Assembly (NCBI GenBank): GCA_943735955.1
Contig: OX030966.1
Coordinates: forward strand, 1,468,518 to 1,532,517
Origin: Piscicola geometra
Taxonomy: Eukaryota > Annelida > Clitellata > Hirudinida > Piscicolidae
DNA: 64,000 nucleotides
Reading direction: 5' to 3'
The position numbers and the translations under genes were made by a program. Below are positions 22,901 through 64,000 of this stretch, piece by piece; positions within the stretch are counted from its first letter, which is position 1, and each line of letters starts with the position of its first letter. The notes beneath the pieces were generated by a model. That model did no database searches, was not told the DNA's origin, and was given only the letters and a program-made list of their open reading frames with translations.

Positions 22901-24677
22901 AGGATAAGCAACCGCTGCATAGAATGGAGTTTTTGCCCGTTCCTTTGAGACAGACTGCACATGGGTACTTTCCCGATTTCTTGGTCAGCTCTAGATTCGC
23001 ACCAGATACTAAAACTTTCGTTTTCCCCATATTAACTTTTGAGCCCTTTTTCTCCATTCCATTCTTTCATATCTTGACCTTAACAAGCAGCTCGTCCAGT
23101 GATTCAGCTATGGCTAAAAAATCATCTGCGTTCAACAGCTCCCATGGACATCCGGTGCGAAAATCTATAGATAACGCTTCTAGCACGATGATGAATAATA
23201 GAGGGCTTAGGACCGAACCTTGATGCACCCCGACACCCACTTCGAACTCGTCACTGAAAGCTTCACCAACCCTTACCTTGCTTTTCACCTCCGAATACAT
23301 AGACTGCACCACTCTCACCAGCCACTCCTCGATACCGAGTTTACGTAATGCCCACCATATCACATTCCTTGGGACACGATCAAACGCCTTCTCAAGGTCG
23401 ACAAAAGCTAAATAGAGTGGTTTGTTGGCAGCCCGGTACTTTTCCTGGATCTGACGGATGATGAAGATGGCATCTGTTGTTCCACGCCCTGGCATGAAGC
23501 CAAACTGCATCTCGTCAATCTTCACACGGATCCTGATCAGGTCTTCTATCACGCGCTCCAGTACTTTGAGTACTTGCTCTATCAGTTTCAAGCCCCTGTA
23601 GTTGTTCCTGTCGAGAGCATCTCCTTTCCCCTTGTAGAGGTTCACAATGAAACTCTTTTTCCATTCAGTGGGGATCTTCCCTTCTGAGATGATGCACTCA
23701 GCAAGATCAGGTACTAGAATGGCACCCTGTAGACCAGCAGACTTGAGCATCTCAGCAACAATGCCGGACGGACCAGCTGCCTTGCCATTATTCATCTTTG
23801 CAATGGCTTTCATGATCATTTCTGTGGTGATCGGCACACTTGGTCCTTCAACTGGGTTTCCCACCGGCAGATCCGCAGGGCACCATTATGTGAAGCAAAC
23901 CGTCATGCCAAACAGGGTGGAAAGCTTTTTAAAGTCTATAAAGTTTTGGTAGATCTCGAGTTGGTGTTGCAGGTGTTTTGCTGTGATCAGTCTGCAGTTG
24001 AAGATCTGCTCCATAGTGCCTTGTTCACTCTGAATCCAGCCTGTTCTTCAGCTAAACTCTCTTCAACCTTGTTTTTTAATCTGTTAATAATTATCCGTAG
24101 CATTACCTTGCTAGGATGGCTGATGAGACTGATGGTGCGATAGTTTTCACAGTTTGATTTTACTCTTCTTAGTTATAGGCCCTATACTATAGGGATTATC
24201 AGCGATTGGGTCCATCCCTTGGACCATTTCTTCATCCCCCAAATTTTTTGGCATAATATTGTTACTGTTCTAGTCGCTTACTCTTTTCCGTGTTTGATCA
24301 GTTCCGAAGGAACTGTATCCACTCCAGGCGATTTTCCTTCTTTCAGGTGACAGACGGCCTTTTCTAATCTCTTTTAATCATTAATCGCACTAAAATTTTA
24401 ATTGATAATAAAAGTAATAATGAATAACCTGCATGCATATACAGAATCATCAGGAATGCTGGTGATCCTAGAATCATCTTTAATCTTCTTGTTATAACTT
24501 TTAACTTTTTCTTCAATTAAAACAAGTGTTAATATAGTGATGAAAATTTTTTCAAATTAACATAAAAATACCACTGTTGTCCACGCGAACTGGATGAAAG
24601 TTGGTCCTGCAAAATTCAACGACTGCTTTATCGGCCTCAGAAAAATCGATAAAAGTTGTTCCAAAGATATCAACCAT
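19961..24677 (-). CDS. FAR1/ZSWIM-like DNA-binding-domain protein, complete 4-exon gene
   Basis: Minus-strand exons 24677-24572, 24510-24429, 20683-20325 and 20172-19961 join in phase (106+82+359+212 = 759 nt, 252 aa, TGA). Splice sites are GT-AG. Exon 1 begins MVDIFGTTFIDFSEADKAVV. Exon 2 ends IPDDSVYACR. Exon 3 continues WTCKHYGKSKSR, RQRQRQNLLARGCKMSIYVA and LTHNHPYGAEEYAKYC. The C/H pattern (C..C-x-H, GC, H-x-H) is the FAR1-type zinc-binding fold found at the N-terminus of ZSWIM1/3 proteins and MULE transposases. The C-terminus (RYSTAIELLQPIATALSQM, then FKRAINWMEVM and a Lys-rich tail) resembles the end of ZSWIM proteins. The MULE DDE and SWIM domains are absent. A nuclear DNA-binding role is inferred. 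Intron 2 (3.7 kb) is full of transposons, yet the exons have no stops. Confidence 0.8.
20990..21225. repeat. Short inverted-repeat cluster in intron 2 of the FAR1-like gene
   Basis: Units like AAGTATAAACTGACATTTTT with CCTGTAA are repeated two to three times at 21150-21225. Reverse-complement versions (ATCAGTTTATATTTTTATTT with CAGGAAAAATG) occur at 21000-21080. The two arms flank about 80 bp. It may be the eroded subterminal region of a DNA element. Confidence 0.5.
21225..21345 (+). repeat. tRNA-derived SINE, family B, head
   Basis: GGGTAGCCAAGTCGGTAACC contains an A-box-like TAGCCAAGTCGG, and CCTAGGTTCGAGTGC contains a B-box-like GGTTCGAGTGC about 43 bases later. The body AACCCATAGGCGCAAATGAA follows. 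The 3' tail module is missing. Confidence 0.7.
21350..24375 (-). pseudogene. RTE-like LINE, interrupted by another LINE
   Basis: Minus-strand fragments run in collinear order. 24375-23885 gives NYRTISLISHPSKVMLRIII, then EEQAGFRVNKALW and FIDFKK. 22095-21350 gives QGCLLSPVLSNIFLKRIMQE, RFADDIDLMGGS with an intact FADD-type catalytic box, and SILLYGCESWTHNAETEPKI, then LHGISYLEHRT. The reading frame breaks just after the FIDFKK block and resumes 1.8 kb later, beyond the second LINE. Multiple stops and frameshifts make it inactive. Confidence 0.75.
22125..23875 (-). pseudogene. LINE pol remnant with an internal PHD-like zinc finger
   Basis: Three collinear minus-strand blocks. 23864-23067 is the reverse transcriptase: MNNGKAAGPSGIVAEMLK, NNYRGLKLIEQVLKVLERVI, FGFMPGRGTTDAIFIIRQIQ, LAFVDLEKAFDRVPRNVIWW and GVHQGSVLSPLLF. 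23057-22686 has a C4HC3, PHD-like finger (CAVC...CSGC...HKRC...CARC). 22604-22140 is the C-terminal block (SIMLHASETWAVTTETINRL, RMRWFGHVERGGGWINKVRR and GRPKKTWEEVV). The catalytic box reads NADD in place of YADD. Stops near 23060 and 22680 separate the blocks, so the copy is dead. It sits inside the RTE-like LINE. Confidence 0.85.
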
Positions 24678-25415
24678 GGTTGAAATAAATTGGCAAAAAT
24701 TATATTGCAAATAGTTTTAAATTTGTTCAAATATAATTTTCTAATTTACTTCAAACCAATCTGATACAAAGAATAGAAAGTTTGTAAAAACAAAAGTGAA
24801 ATTCATTTAACGCGAAATTCACTGAAAATATCAAAATGTGTTTTGTAAACACATGTTTTGTATCGTAACATTTTAAAGAAATAAAAAAAAATCGAAATTT
24901 TACTTTTATGCCATGGTTGACGATTATGCTCATATCAAAATAGAAATTTTTAAATACAAAAATGAAAAAAAGGATCGCCGCCCATGGTAGGGATTAGAGG
25001 TCGGACATAGAGGATTTTTCATTCCCGGTCCCGTCCCGTTCCCGAATTTTGTTTTCCCGTCCCGTCCCTTTCCCGATGGGCCATCAGAATTTTGATTCCC
25101 GTCCCGTTCCCGAAATTATTTTACCCGTTCCGTCCCGTTCCCGATGGACTATCAGAATTTTGATTCCCGTCCCGTTTCCGCAACTCGATTCCCGGTCCCG
25201 ACCCGTTCCCGAAACTTTTTGACCCGGTCTCGACCCATTTCAACAACAAAAATTTTGATTATTTATTTATTTTTGCTGCCGTTTTCACCGGTCACAAACT
25301 TGCTAGTCCTAACATTTCTTAAAGTTCATTATTTGAAAGTCAGAAAATATTTCTTTTAACAAAATAAAAAAACACGATTTAAATTTCAAATTATTATTGA
25401 AATGAAAGTATTGAG

Positions 25416-25625
25416 TTAGTCATTGTTTTCGAGTAATTCAATCAAGTTTTGATTGCTTTTCATACGGGTTAAATCGTCAAAAGTTTTAGCTTTCAAATTA
25501 GGTGATCTTGGGTCTAAAGTTAAACGACCACGTGTTGACAAATTCCCTTCACAGGGAATAGAACTTGCAGGTATACTAAACAAAATTTTGGCTACTTCTT
25601 GTAGTATTGGAATTTTTTTACTCTA
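25416..25625 (-). pseudogene. hAT transposase C-terminal dimerisation segment (remnant)
   Basis: The minus-strand frame reads QEVAKILFSIPASSIPCEGN, then LSTRGRLTLDPRSPNLKAKT, and ends NLIELLENND before TAA at 25418-25416. This matches the hAT C-terminal motif (A..LsIPaSS..sE..FS..g....R..L). The rest of the transposase is not readable. Confidence 0.8.
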
Positions 25626-26055
25626 ATAGATTTAACATCTTTATAATCTTCAATTATTGTGGGACGTAATTGTGAATATTTTTACAATTCACCCTCTTCT
25701 GAATCTTTTCCCTCGTTTATTATTATTAATTCCTCAATAATGTTATAAATATGTTTTTTGACAACATTCTTATTCTCCACAACTGCACAAATGAAATCAT
25801 TAGTATAATTTGATATTAAAAAAATTGTATTATAATTTTTACGTTATAAAAAATAACATATAAGGTATAAATAAGCATCATTTGTTTTTTTTTCTCAACG
25901 TCACTGGATCTTGGTCTGGCTGTACGAAATGGAATTAAATTTTCTCTAATGAAAGTCTTGGTATTACTTTTTTTTCTATCCCAAACTTTTTAAATAATAT
26001 TTTTTTATACTGGGGGATGAACCAGACATGCTGCCATTTGAATAAGATCAATGGG

Positions 26056-26255
26056 ACGGGTAGCTGAGTGAATGAATGGGTAGCTGAATCTGCAACGACT
26101 TTCGGCTTGACCAATAATGAAAGATCCTAGGTTCAAGTGCAATCAATGCCCTAGTAACCCAAAGGCGCAAGTGAAAATATGCAGCCTAAGTGGCCTCGAA
26201 GCCCGTTCGGGTTATACGCCACTATAATAATGCTCGTCATTGTTATTATTAATGG
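26056..26255 (+). repeat. tRNA-derived SINE, family B, inserted in the hAT element
   Basis: The most complete family-B copy. The head is GGGTAGCTGAATCTGCAACG with CCTAGGTTCAAGTGC, then the body AACCCAAAGGCGCAAGTGAA and the 3' module GTGGCCTCGAAGCCCGTTCG ending GTTATACGCCAC, then AATGCTCGTCATTGTTATTA. The first 20 bases of the head (GGGTAGCTGAGTGAATGAAT) look partly duplicated. Confidence 0.75.
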
Positions 26256-27094
26256 GCATCTTTTTTTTGTCAAAATGATCAACTGAGCATTCCACTGGAA
26301 ATTAATAATTCAAATTTAAAGTATGAATTTATAAAATAAAAATAATATAACTGACCAGTTTGATTTCATCTGACAAGTTTTCATCATCACCCATTTGTTC
26401 TAATTTCTCTAATATTTAGACTCGCCATAACAACTTCAAATTTAATGTTAGAGATTTTGACATTGACAACGCAATGGTGACTTCTTTATACATCTCTATT
26501 GCATTTAATACTTATTTTAAGTACGGAGTATCGATGAAATAGAGATTTCCATACTTAGGAGTCTGCTGAAGTATAATTTTTGAATAATCCACTCCCAATA
26601 ACTTTTATTCCCGTTTTTCCCGTTCCCGATTTAATAGTTGATTCCCGTTCCCGATTTGAATATTGATTCCCGTTCCCGTCCCGAAAACCTACTTCCGGTT
26701 CCCGACTTTTCTCGTCCCGAAATTAATTTTCATCCCCGTTCCCGCGGGAGTCCCGCAGGTACCCGCGGGTACCCGGTCCGACCTCTAGTAAGGATAACGA
26801 GCGGGGTAAGATGACGAATGTCTTATATTTGCAGTTTATTACTAGACGAGGGCATATAACGAACACTAATGTTTTTCCTATCTACCTTCCGGAAACGCTG
26901 AAAACCCAATTTTTAGTTGTGAAGCATTGATTGTTTTCCTCGGTCACGTTATAACTTTTATTCATGTGTAAATAAGCATTGCTAAAGAAATAGACTGCAG
27001 AAATAGACAAGATAATTCGTTTCTTTTGAGTATTTTTTGTGGTTCATTTCAATTACTACCCATAACCACACATTTCTGTCAATTAAGTGACTTA

Positions 27095-27215
27095 ATTCAT
27101 GGGAGGCAAATCTGGGGTGTCAACTTCAATGGTTTGGACCCAAGGACCCCAGGATCGCCGTCAATGCTGTGTAGGACCCCCAAGATTTGCAATCGATCAC
27201 CACCTCTGACTTCAT
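27095..27215 (+). repeat. Foldback (MITE-like) repeat, copy 3
   Basis: Contains GGGGTGTCAACTTCAATGG, ACCCCAGGATCGCCGTC and GTGTAGGACCCCCAAGATTT, collinear with the copies at 5786 and 18370, more diverged. Confidence 0.5.
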
Positions 27216-27751
27216 CCATGGCAATTTAAATGAAAATTCATTACATGTCTAATTGTACTAGTATACGATCAAATAACAGTGTCCAAACTTGAACTTAAAA
27301 TCTTTTAATTTTAAAATTGTCAGTAAATTTCAAAAAAATGAATTAAAAATCAAAATTTGATTTTTGGGTTTAACTGTATCAATGTTGACTTATTTTTCTC
27401 TGCGTAGTTTTGTCTGAAACTGTTGAAACTAAGCACGACGGTGGCAACCTCTTAAGATCAGACAAAAATGTGAAGTTTGTATTGAATTTGTGTAAAATAT
27501 ATTGAAACATTTCGAAGTCTCAAGTATAGGTCTCGAAGTTAAATTTAAGATATAATTTTTTACATATTGTAATGGAATTACAATTTCTAAAATAAACTAT
27601 TATTGTGACGAAATTACAATATAGGGAGTAATTATCTGATCACTGATGGTGATGATATTTATTTTTTTATATAATTTTATTTTTTGAGTCTAAATTAAGA
27701 GTATTTTCATAAAACAAATAAACATTTGTACTTATTATCATTTTTCTTAAA

Positions 27752-28207
27752 GTGGTCTTGAAGCTCATTCGGGTTTACGCCACATTAATAATATTTTTCG
27801 TTGTAATGTATTGAAACAACATGTCTTCAAAAATTTTAATCAACAAAATCTATTTTAAAATATCATTTTCACCAAAATTTTAACTTATTTTTAATTTAAT
27901 AGGAATGAAACTTTTACAAACCAAAATTGATTTTTCTATGTTTGAGTATTAAGATGAACGAATTCATTACTTATTGACTAAACTTACCTCACCAAAAAAT
28001 TATTCAAATAGTTTATTTATCTATAATTATATTGATTATAAAGTTATTTGATGATGTAATATTAATTTATAAATATCAAGAGATAAGAATCTTATGTTAT
28101 AGGTGGTCTTGAAGCTCATTCGGGTTTACGCCACATTAATAATATTTTTCGTTGTAATGTATTGAAACAACATGTCTTCAAAAATTTTAATCAACAAAAT
28201 CTATTTT
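27752..28207 (+). repeat. Direct 105-bp duplication flanking an interspersed-repeat body
   Basis: Bases 27752-27856 and 28103-28207 match over their full length, 351 bp apart: GTGGTCTTGAAGCTCATTCG, GGGTTTACGCCACATTAATA, and a TTGTAATGTATTG end plus flank. The sequence between is the AT-rich body also found inverted at 15484-15802. The rest of 27216-28368 and 24678-24994 is AT-rich with no gene. Confidence 0.8.
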
Positions 28208-28368
28208 GAAAAGCACAAAGTCATTACTAATTTTTTAAATCACACTTAAAGAAACTTCAACAAAAATTTAAACAATAATTAGGAACTATTACAATTTGAA
28301 TCTTGAACAAACTTCCAATAACTTTATCGCATATTTTCACCATTCCTCTTTATCAGGTAAGCAATCTC

Positions 28369-30335
28369 CTAGAAGGACCTGTAGAGCACCCTGCTATTGA
28401 TTGATTGCACTTTTCTGCTGTTCTTCATAATGGGTTGATTCGACGCATCTTGCAGGTTCTGCAACGCAGCCATCTGACGACAAAAATTATTGTCATTTAC
28501 TGCAGTGATCTCAATACCCACATGCTTTCCTTAGCCTCTGTTAAGCTATAGTTTCACTGGATTCTTCTTCTGCCCTTTTTAGCGTTACCCTTAATCGATT
28601 TTACCACCTGTTTTTGCGGTACATTAAAAATCAAAATGCGACATGGCACTCACAAATTCCTTGGTCACTCCCAGCGGCTCCTTGAGTACCACCCTTTGGA
28701 TTCCTTCCGTGCACGGTTCGTAACTCAGACTACCATCGTAACGGAAGTACTCAGTAGTATGGGAGTCCTTGAGAAGGTCTCCAAAATCGAAGTCAACAGG
28801 CAGCTTTAAATCGTAAGTGGACACTGGAAGGTTTGTGAAAGAGGCCATGAAGCACAGTAGCTACATTACCATGATTAATTTCGTAAAACTACCAGGTTTA
28901 GACATTTTAAAACAATTTTTATTCTGAAACAAGACTGACTGGACTTTATGACTTCAGGAATGGCTGTCAGGAGGGTTTTTAGTGCAGGAAGGTCTTTTGA
29001 ACGGTAGTCCTGCAAAACGTGAGGTTAGTATTCACTTTTGAAAAATGCGTAGATTTTAATGAGGATAAATAAATCTTTGAAATGTAAAAACCAAAAAGAA
29101 GAACATCTGGTGAAATTAAAATTTTAAGATTGTGACTGTGCTACGAACATCAAAAGGAATCGATACGATGATGCCGTCGCTGCATTTACATGAAGAATGA
29201 ATGTACTTGGAGAAGAAAACCTCGATCTGGGTGTTTGTACAGGGATACTATCTGTTAAAAGTGAAGCTGTGCTTTAATCCAAGTTAACTTTCGATTAACG
29301 CGTAAATCAATTAACGCCCGATAAACATGTTATCATTCGAAAGCTTTCAAAAGGCAAATACTTAATAATCCAAAGCAACACCAAAAATTGCCAGTGTCTA
29401 GAATTTTTTTCTGAGACATTTTATATTGTATACACTATTTATTTTACTAATTAGTTTCAAACGCTCCACAACAACCTCTCCGGCATAAAATATTCCCTCA
29501 ATAGAATGTTCCGCCGGCCAGTGGATGTCCAGGTAGGCGATCTGATACTTCGCACCGTCCACCATCGTGTGGCCTCTCAAGCCAGTGAACGTGATCTTTA
29601 CTGGAAAAAATGAAGATTAATTGATTTATTTAGTTGATTAAATTTATCAAAAACGATTAAAAGAAGCAATGCGTTACAAGAAGATCCTGTGTTTTTGAAA
29701 GTGGCTGTATTATCTTCTCTCCACACAAACTCCACGTTTTTCGATTCGTCAAGCTGGGCGTTGGTTTCGTATATCTCTATGGGAGATTGTCTGGTTCCAT
29801 AGGTACATAGGTTTGTTTCTGAAATTGGATTAGAATTATTGCTTCTTAAAATGCATTAAAATGAAATTCAATGAGCGCATTGGGTCCAAATGTGGTTTGC
29901 TGACGCATAAAAGCGTGCGGGAGAAAAAAGCAAAGCATGTTTGAGTTGAAAATTCTTCACAGGGCATATTTTGTGCCGACGTGTGTTTAATATTATTAAT
30001 TTTTTAATATGTTGAGTTTTTCTTGGTGTTGTGAACAAAGTGAATATTAAATTAGTCAAATAAAATTTCACAAAGTTCATTTCTACTATAAAAGAAAAAA
30101 AAAGAAACTCTAAAAAGTTTCAACAACTTTATTTTTTTCATTATTGGTATTAAAAAAAGGTACTATAATATCAAAGGTGAAAAAACTCTAAAAATTTCAA
30201 CAGTTTAATTTTTTTATTATTGGTATTCTAGAATGTATGCTGAATCGTGATTAGATTATGTAGCTTTGACTAACCAGCACGAGTGAGAAGGCCACAGAGC
30301 AAGAGGACTTGCAGACATGGTAACAACACCTTCAT
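28369..30335 (-). CDS. Secreted alpha-carbonic-anhydrase-related protein (7 exons)
   Basis: Minus-strand exons 30335-30275, 29818-29678, 29600-29476, 29226-29149, 29009-28931, 28823-28654 and 28473-28369 join in phase (759 nt, 252 aa). A signal peptide opens it (MKVLLPCLQVLLLCGLLTRA). Family landmarks are YGTRQSPIEIYE (residues 27-38), WPAEHSIEGIFYAGE (95-109), EYFRYDGSLSYEPC, VVLKEPLGVTKEF and NQPIMKNSRKV near the end. Compared with human CA II, zinc ligands His94/His96/His119 become Asp92/His94/Glu111. Proton-shuttle His64 becomes Ser and Thr199 becomes Ser. The Glu106-His107 pair is kept (Glu98-His99). It is probably not a normal CO2 hydratase; weak metal binding is possible. The IP3-receptor gene starts 1.67 kb away in the opposite direction. 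Confidence 0.87.
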
Positions 30336-32006
30336 TTCTGTTCTCTCCAGGAACTGCTTCGAGTTAGAAAGATACTTTTCACCCACTGGACTGGTAGTTA
30401 TATCAGAATGTCTCCTGACTACTCTCTATTTAACTACTTACAAAACGCTGATGTGACAACATAGCTCAACTAACATTTTAAGATCGATAAATCACGGGCA
30501 AAATTAAATAAAAATGTATTTACTCTTTCACGTGTTTTATGTGCTCTAACATCTGGCATGAGCTGACGATTGATTTTAATCACTAATTACTTTATCAACC
30601 AAACCATTGCATTGGCATCTCCTTCTCAAAATGTTTTGGATTTCTCTCGAGCATCGAAACCCATCAGCAAACTGCTGAATATCAAGTAATTAGTGAAATA
30701 AGTCAAATAGGATAATAGATGAAGATACATCAAAGTTCATTGAAGAGCATCAAAGTTAGTCTTGAGATGATCTTTTGGATAGAAGTTGTAGTTTTTTGTT
30801 GTTGGATTTATAGATGATAAAGCTAATGTTGATGGCGTTGTTGATGTTGCTCTTGTTGTAGTTTTTAGAGGCATTGTCGTTGGGTGAGAGCGACTGTGGT
30901 TGATTATAGGTTTTTTTCAGGGCTTGAGTTTATTTTTGTTTCTATTAGTCACTAAGCCGGCTTTGCAAGGGTTTCCATCCCAGGCTGGTGAGCACTTGGC
31001 TTGGCTGCTGATATTTTTGTAGTCATCTTTCAAAAATCTTGCAACTCGGCGTTGTTCTGCTTTCAGCTTGGGTATGTTTTTTTTCCAACATGTGTAGGTC
31101 CCATGCAGTCGATGTGTATTCCAAGACAGCTAGAAAAGCATGTACATCTTTTGCGATCTGTATTACTCACAGCCTGACAGACGCATGCCATGTTACAATG
31201 GTTCTAGGAACCATGGTTCTTATGCGCCAGAGGCGCCACTCCACACGACGTACACATCTCTCAATGCATACGTCGCAAACACCGCATCATATACACTAGG
31301 TATATGATAGTTCACGGTTGCTTGTCAGTGATTCGAACAGACAACCTTCGAGTCGCAAGTCGACGTCTACCATCTAAGCGCATCCCTCAGCGCATTCTTT
31401 AGCTGTTGGCTGTTAATTGGGTTAAAGCCAAACGGAAACTCATTATTTCAAATAGACTTATCACTCATTACAATTATTCCATGCTACTCTTTGTTATTAA
31501 TTTTTGAGTGTAAAGTTAGGATTATTATTATTTATTATTATTGTTATTGTTTTAACGTGACTGAATTTTCCTCCGTTCAAGTAAATTTATCGTTAATGCA
31601 GCTGAATTTTCAGCCGCAAAAGACCCAAGCTATTTTAAAACCCCACAACTTTCTAGAATCCGAAGTTAAACTTCTCAGTCAATTAAGTCATTAAGCAGAC
31701 GTTCTCCCCTGGACAGGTAGCAATCAACTCCTCACCGCAGTCATTAATACGAACCACTGAGACCATTTAAAAGCAATCGTCATCTTTTTCATTGAATATT
31801 TCTAGAATGATAAGTAACTGATTTTTTATAGTTTCAAACACAATGACCTTAAACATTTGTTGAAGTCTAAAGATGTCCAATCAAGTCTTATAAACAATAT
31901 ATTCAGAAAAAATAAAATAAAAAATTTTCAGTATTTTATATTTTAAGACAATATTACCAAATTAAGTTGAAAAAGTTAAGTGGGAAGTGATTTCTTTTGG
32001 TCAAAG
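30336..32006. other. Divergent intergenic region between the CA-like gene and ITPR
   Basis: A head-to-head arrangement. Apart from a SINE-A at 31168-31395 I see only AT-rich and simple sequence. No TATA box or other promoter element stands out enough to call. Confidence 0.6.
31168..31395 (-). repeat. tRNA-derived SINE, family A
   Basis: On the minus strand it has the head GATGCGCTTAGATGGTAGAC, a B-box-like TGTTCGAATC, the ATCATATACC/GTATATGAT quasi-palindrome, then a CACGACGTATGC... body, GGCGCATAAGAACCATGG and GTCTGTCAGGCTGTGAGT. A second, similar copy lies at 55118-54893. Confidence 0.8.
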
Positions 32007-63855
<31,849 letters not shown>

Positions 63856-64000
63856 GTGAGTGTGTTTAACTTTCATATTATTCTCTTTTAAAGATTCAAA
63901 CCTTTAAAAATTTGGCAATGTGTTTTTGAGTTTCATTTATTTTTAAGCTGCATTAAAACCAAGCCGTTTTTGTATCATATTGTACTTTTTAAAAGCAACA

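Larger units (their letters stand above)
24995..26787 (-). mobile_element. Degenerate hAT transposon with target-site duplication
   Basis: The ends are 12-bp inverted repeats starting TAGAGGTCGGAC on both sides (24995 and, reversed, 26787), fitting the hAT end consensus YARNG. An 8-bp flanking repeat agrees at 7 of 8 positions: GTAGGGAT (24987-24994) and GTAAGGAT (26788-26795). Both subterminal zones are dense CCCGTTCCCG/CCCGTCCCG arrays (25018-25235 and 26605-26775). The interior holds a hAT transposase remnant on the minus strand and a SINE-B insertion. Confidence 0.88.

Overview
This is nuclear DNA from an animal, most likely a marine invertebrate that I cannot place to phylum. The evidence is AT-rich sequence, intron-dense genes with GT-AG boundaries, an IP3 receptor, a motile-cilium assembly factor (ZMYND10), an antistasin-like secreted protein, several tRNA-derived SINE families, degenerate CR1/L2-, RTE- and other LINEs, hAT and Tc1 elements, and very long microsatellites. 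No CRISPR, operon or bacterial feature is present. I built the gene models by hand from protein homology, splice-site consensus and phase agreement; no transcript data were used.

Layout. 1-13 kb: two tandem plus-strand genes, a concentrative nucleoside transporter (SLC28/CNT, 12 exons, 525 aa) and, 320 bp later, the second-step splicing factor PRPF18 (11 exons, 348 aa). 13.3-14.75 kb: ZMYND10 on the minus strand (2 exons, 439 aa), converging on PRPF18, with an X-box-like site and four forkhead cores just upstream. 16.3-16.8 kb: a small secreted cysteine-rich antistasin-like gene (minus). 17-19.3 kb: SINEs, a foldback repeat and a CR1/L2-type LINE 3' end. 19.96-24.68 kb: a previously unremarkable stretch that resolves into a complete 4-exon, 252-aa FAR1/ZSWIM-like gene (minus); its large second intron holds an RTE-like LINE with a second LINE inserted in it. 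25.0-26.8 kb: a degenerate hAT element with an 8-bp target duplication. 28.4-30.3 kb: a secreted alpha-carbonic-anhydrase-related gene (minus, 7 exons, 252 aa) with two of three zinc histidines replaced. 32.0-63.86 kb: an inositol 1,4,5-trisphosphate receptor (plus), 66 in-phase exons, 2875 codons visible, running off the right edge just before the C-terminal tail.

The genes look like independent housekeeping and tissue genes, not a functional cluster. The unusual theme is the relation between repeats and splicing. At least nine introns carry a micro- or minisatellite that runs up to, or very near, the 3' splice site. Two IP3-receptor introns are over 95 percent (CA)n. In PRPF18, itself a factor for the 3' splice-site step, the acceptor is tandemly copied eight times, and every upstream copy would lead to a premature stop. 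Other points of interest are the loss of the QTE nucleobase motif in the CNT protein, an Asp-His-Glu metal triad in the carbonic-anhydrase-like protein, three in-phase microexons at the position of the mammalian IP3R SII splice region, and a 33-bp coding-exon copy templated into a neighbouring intron.
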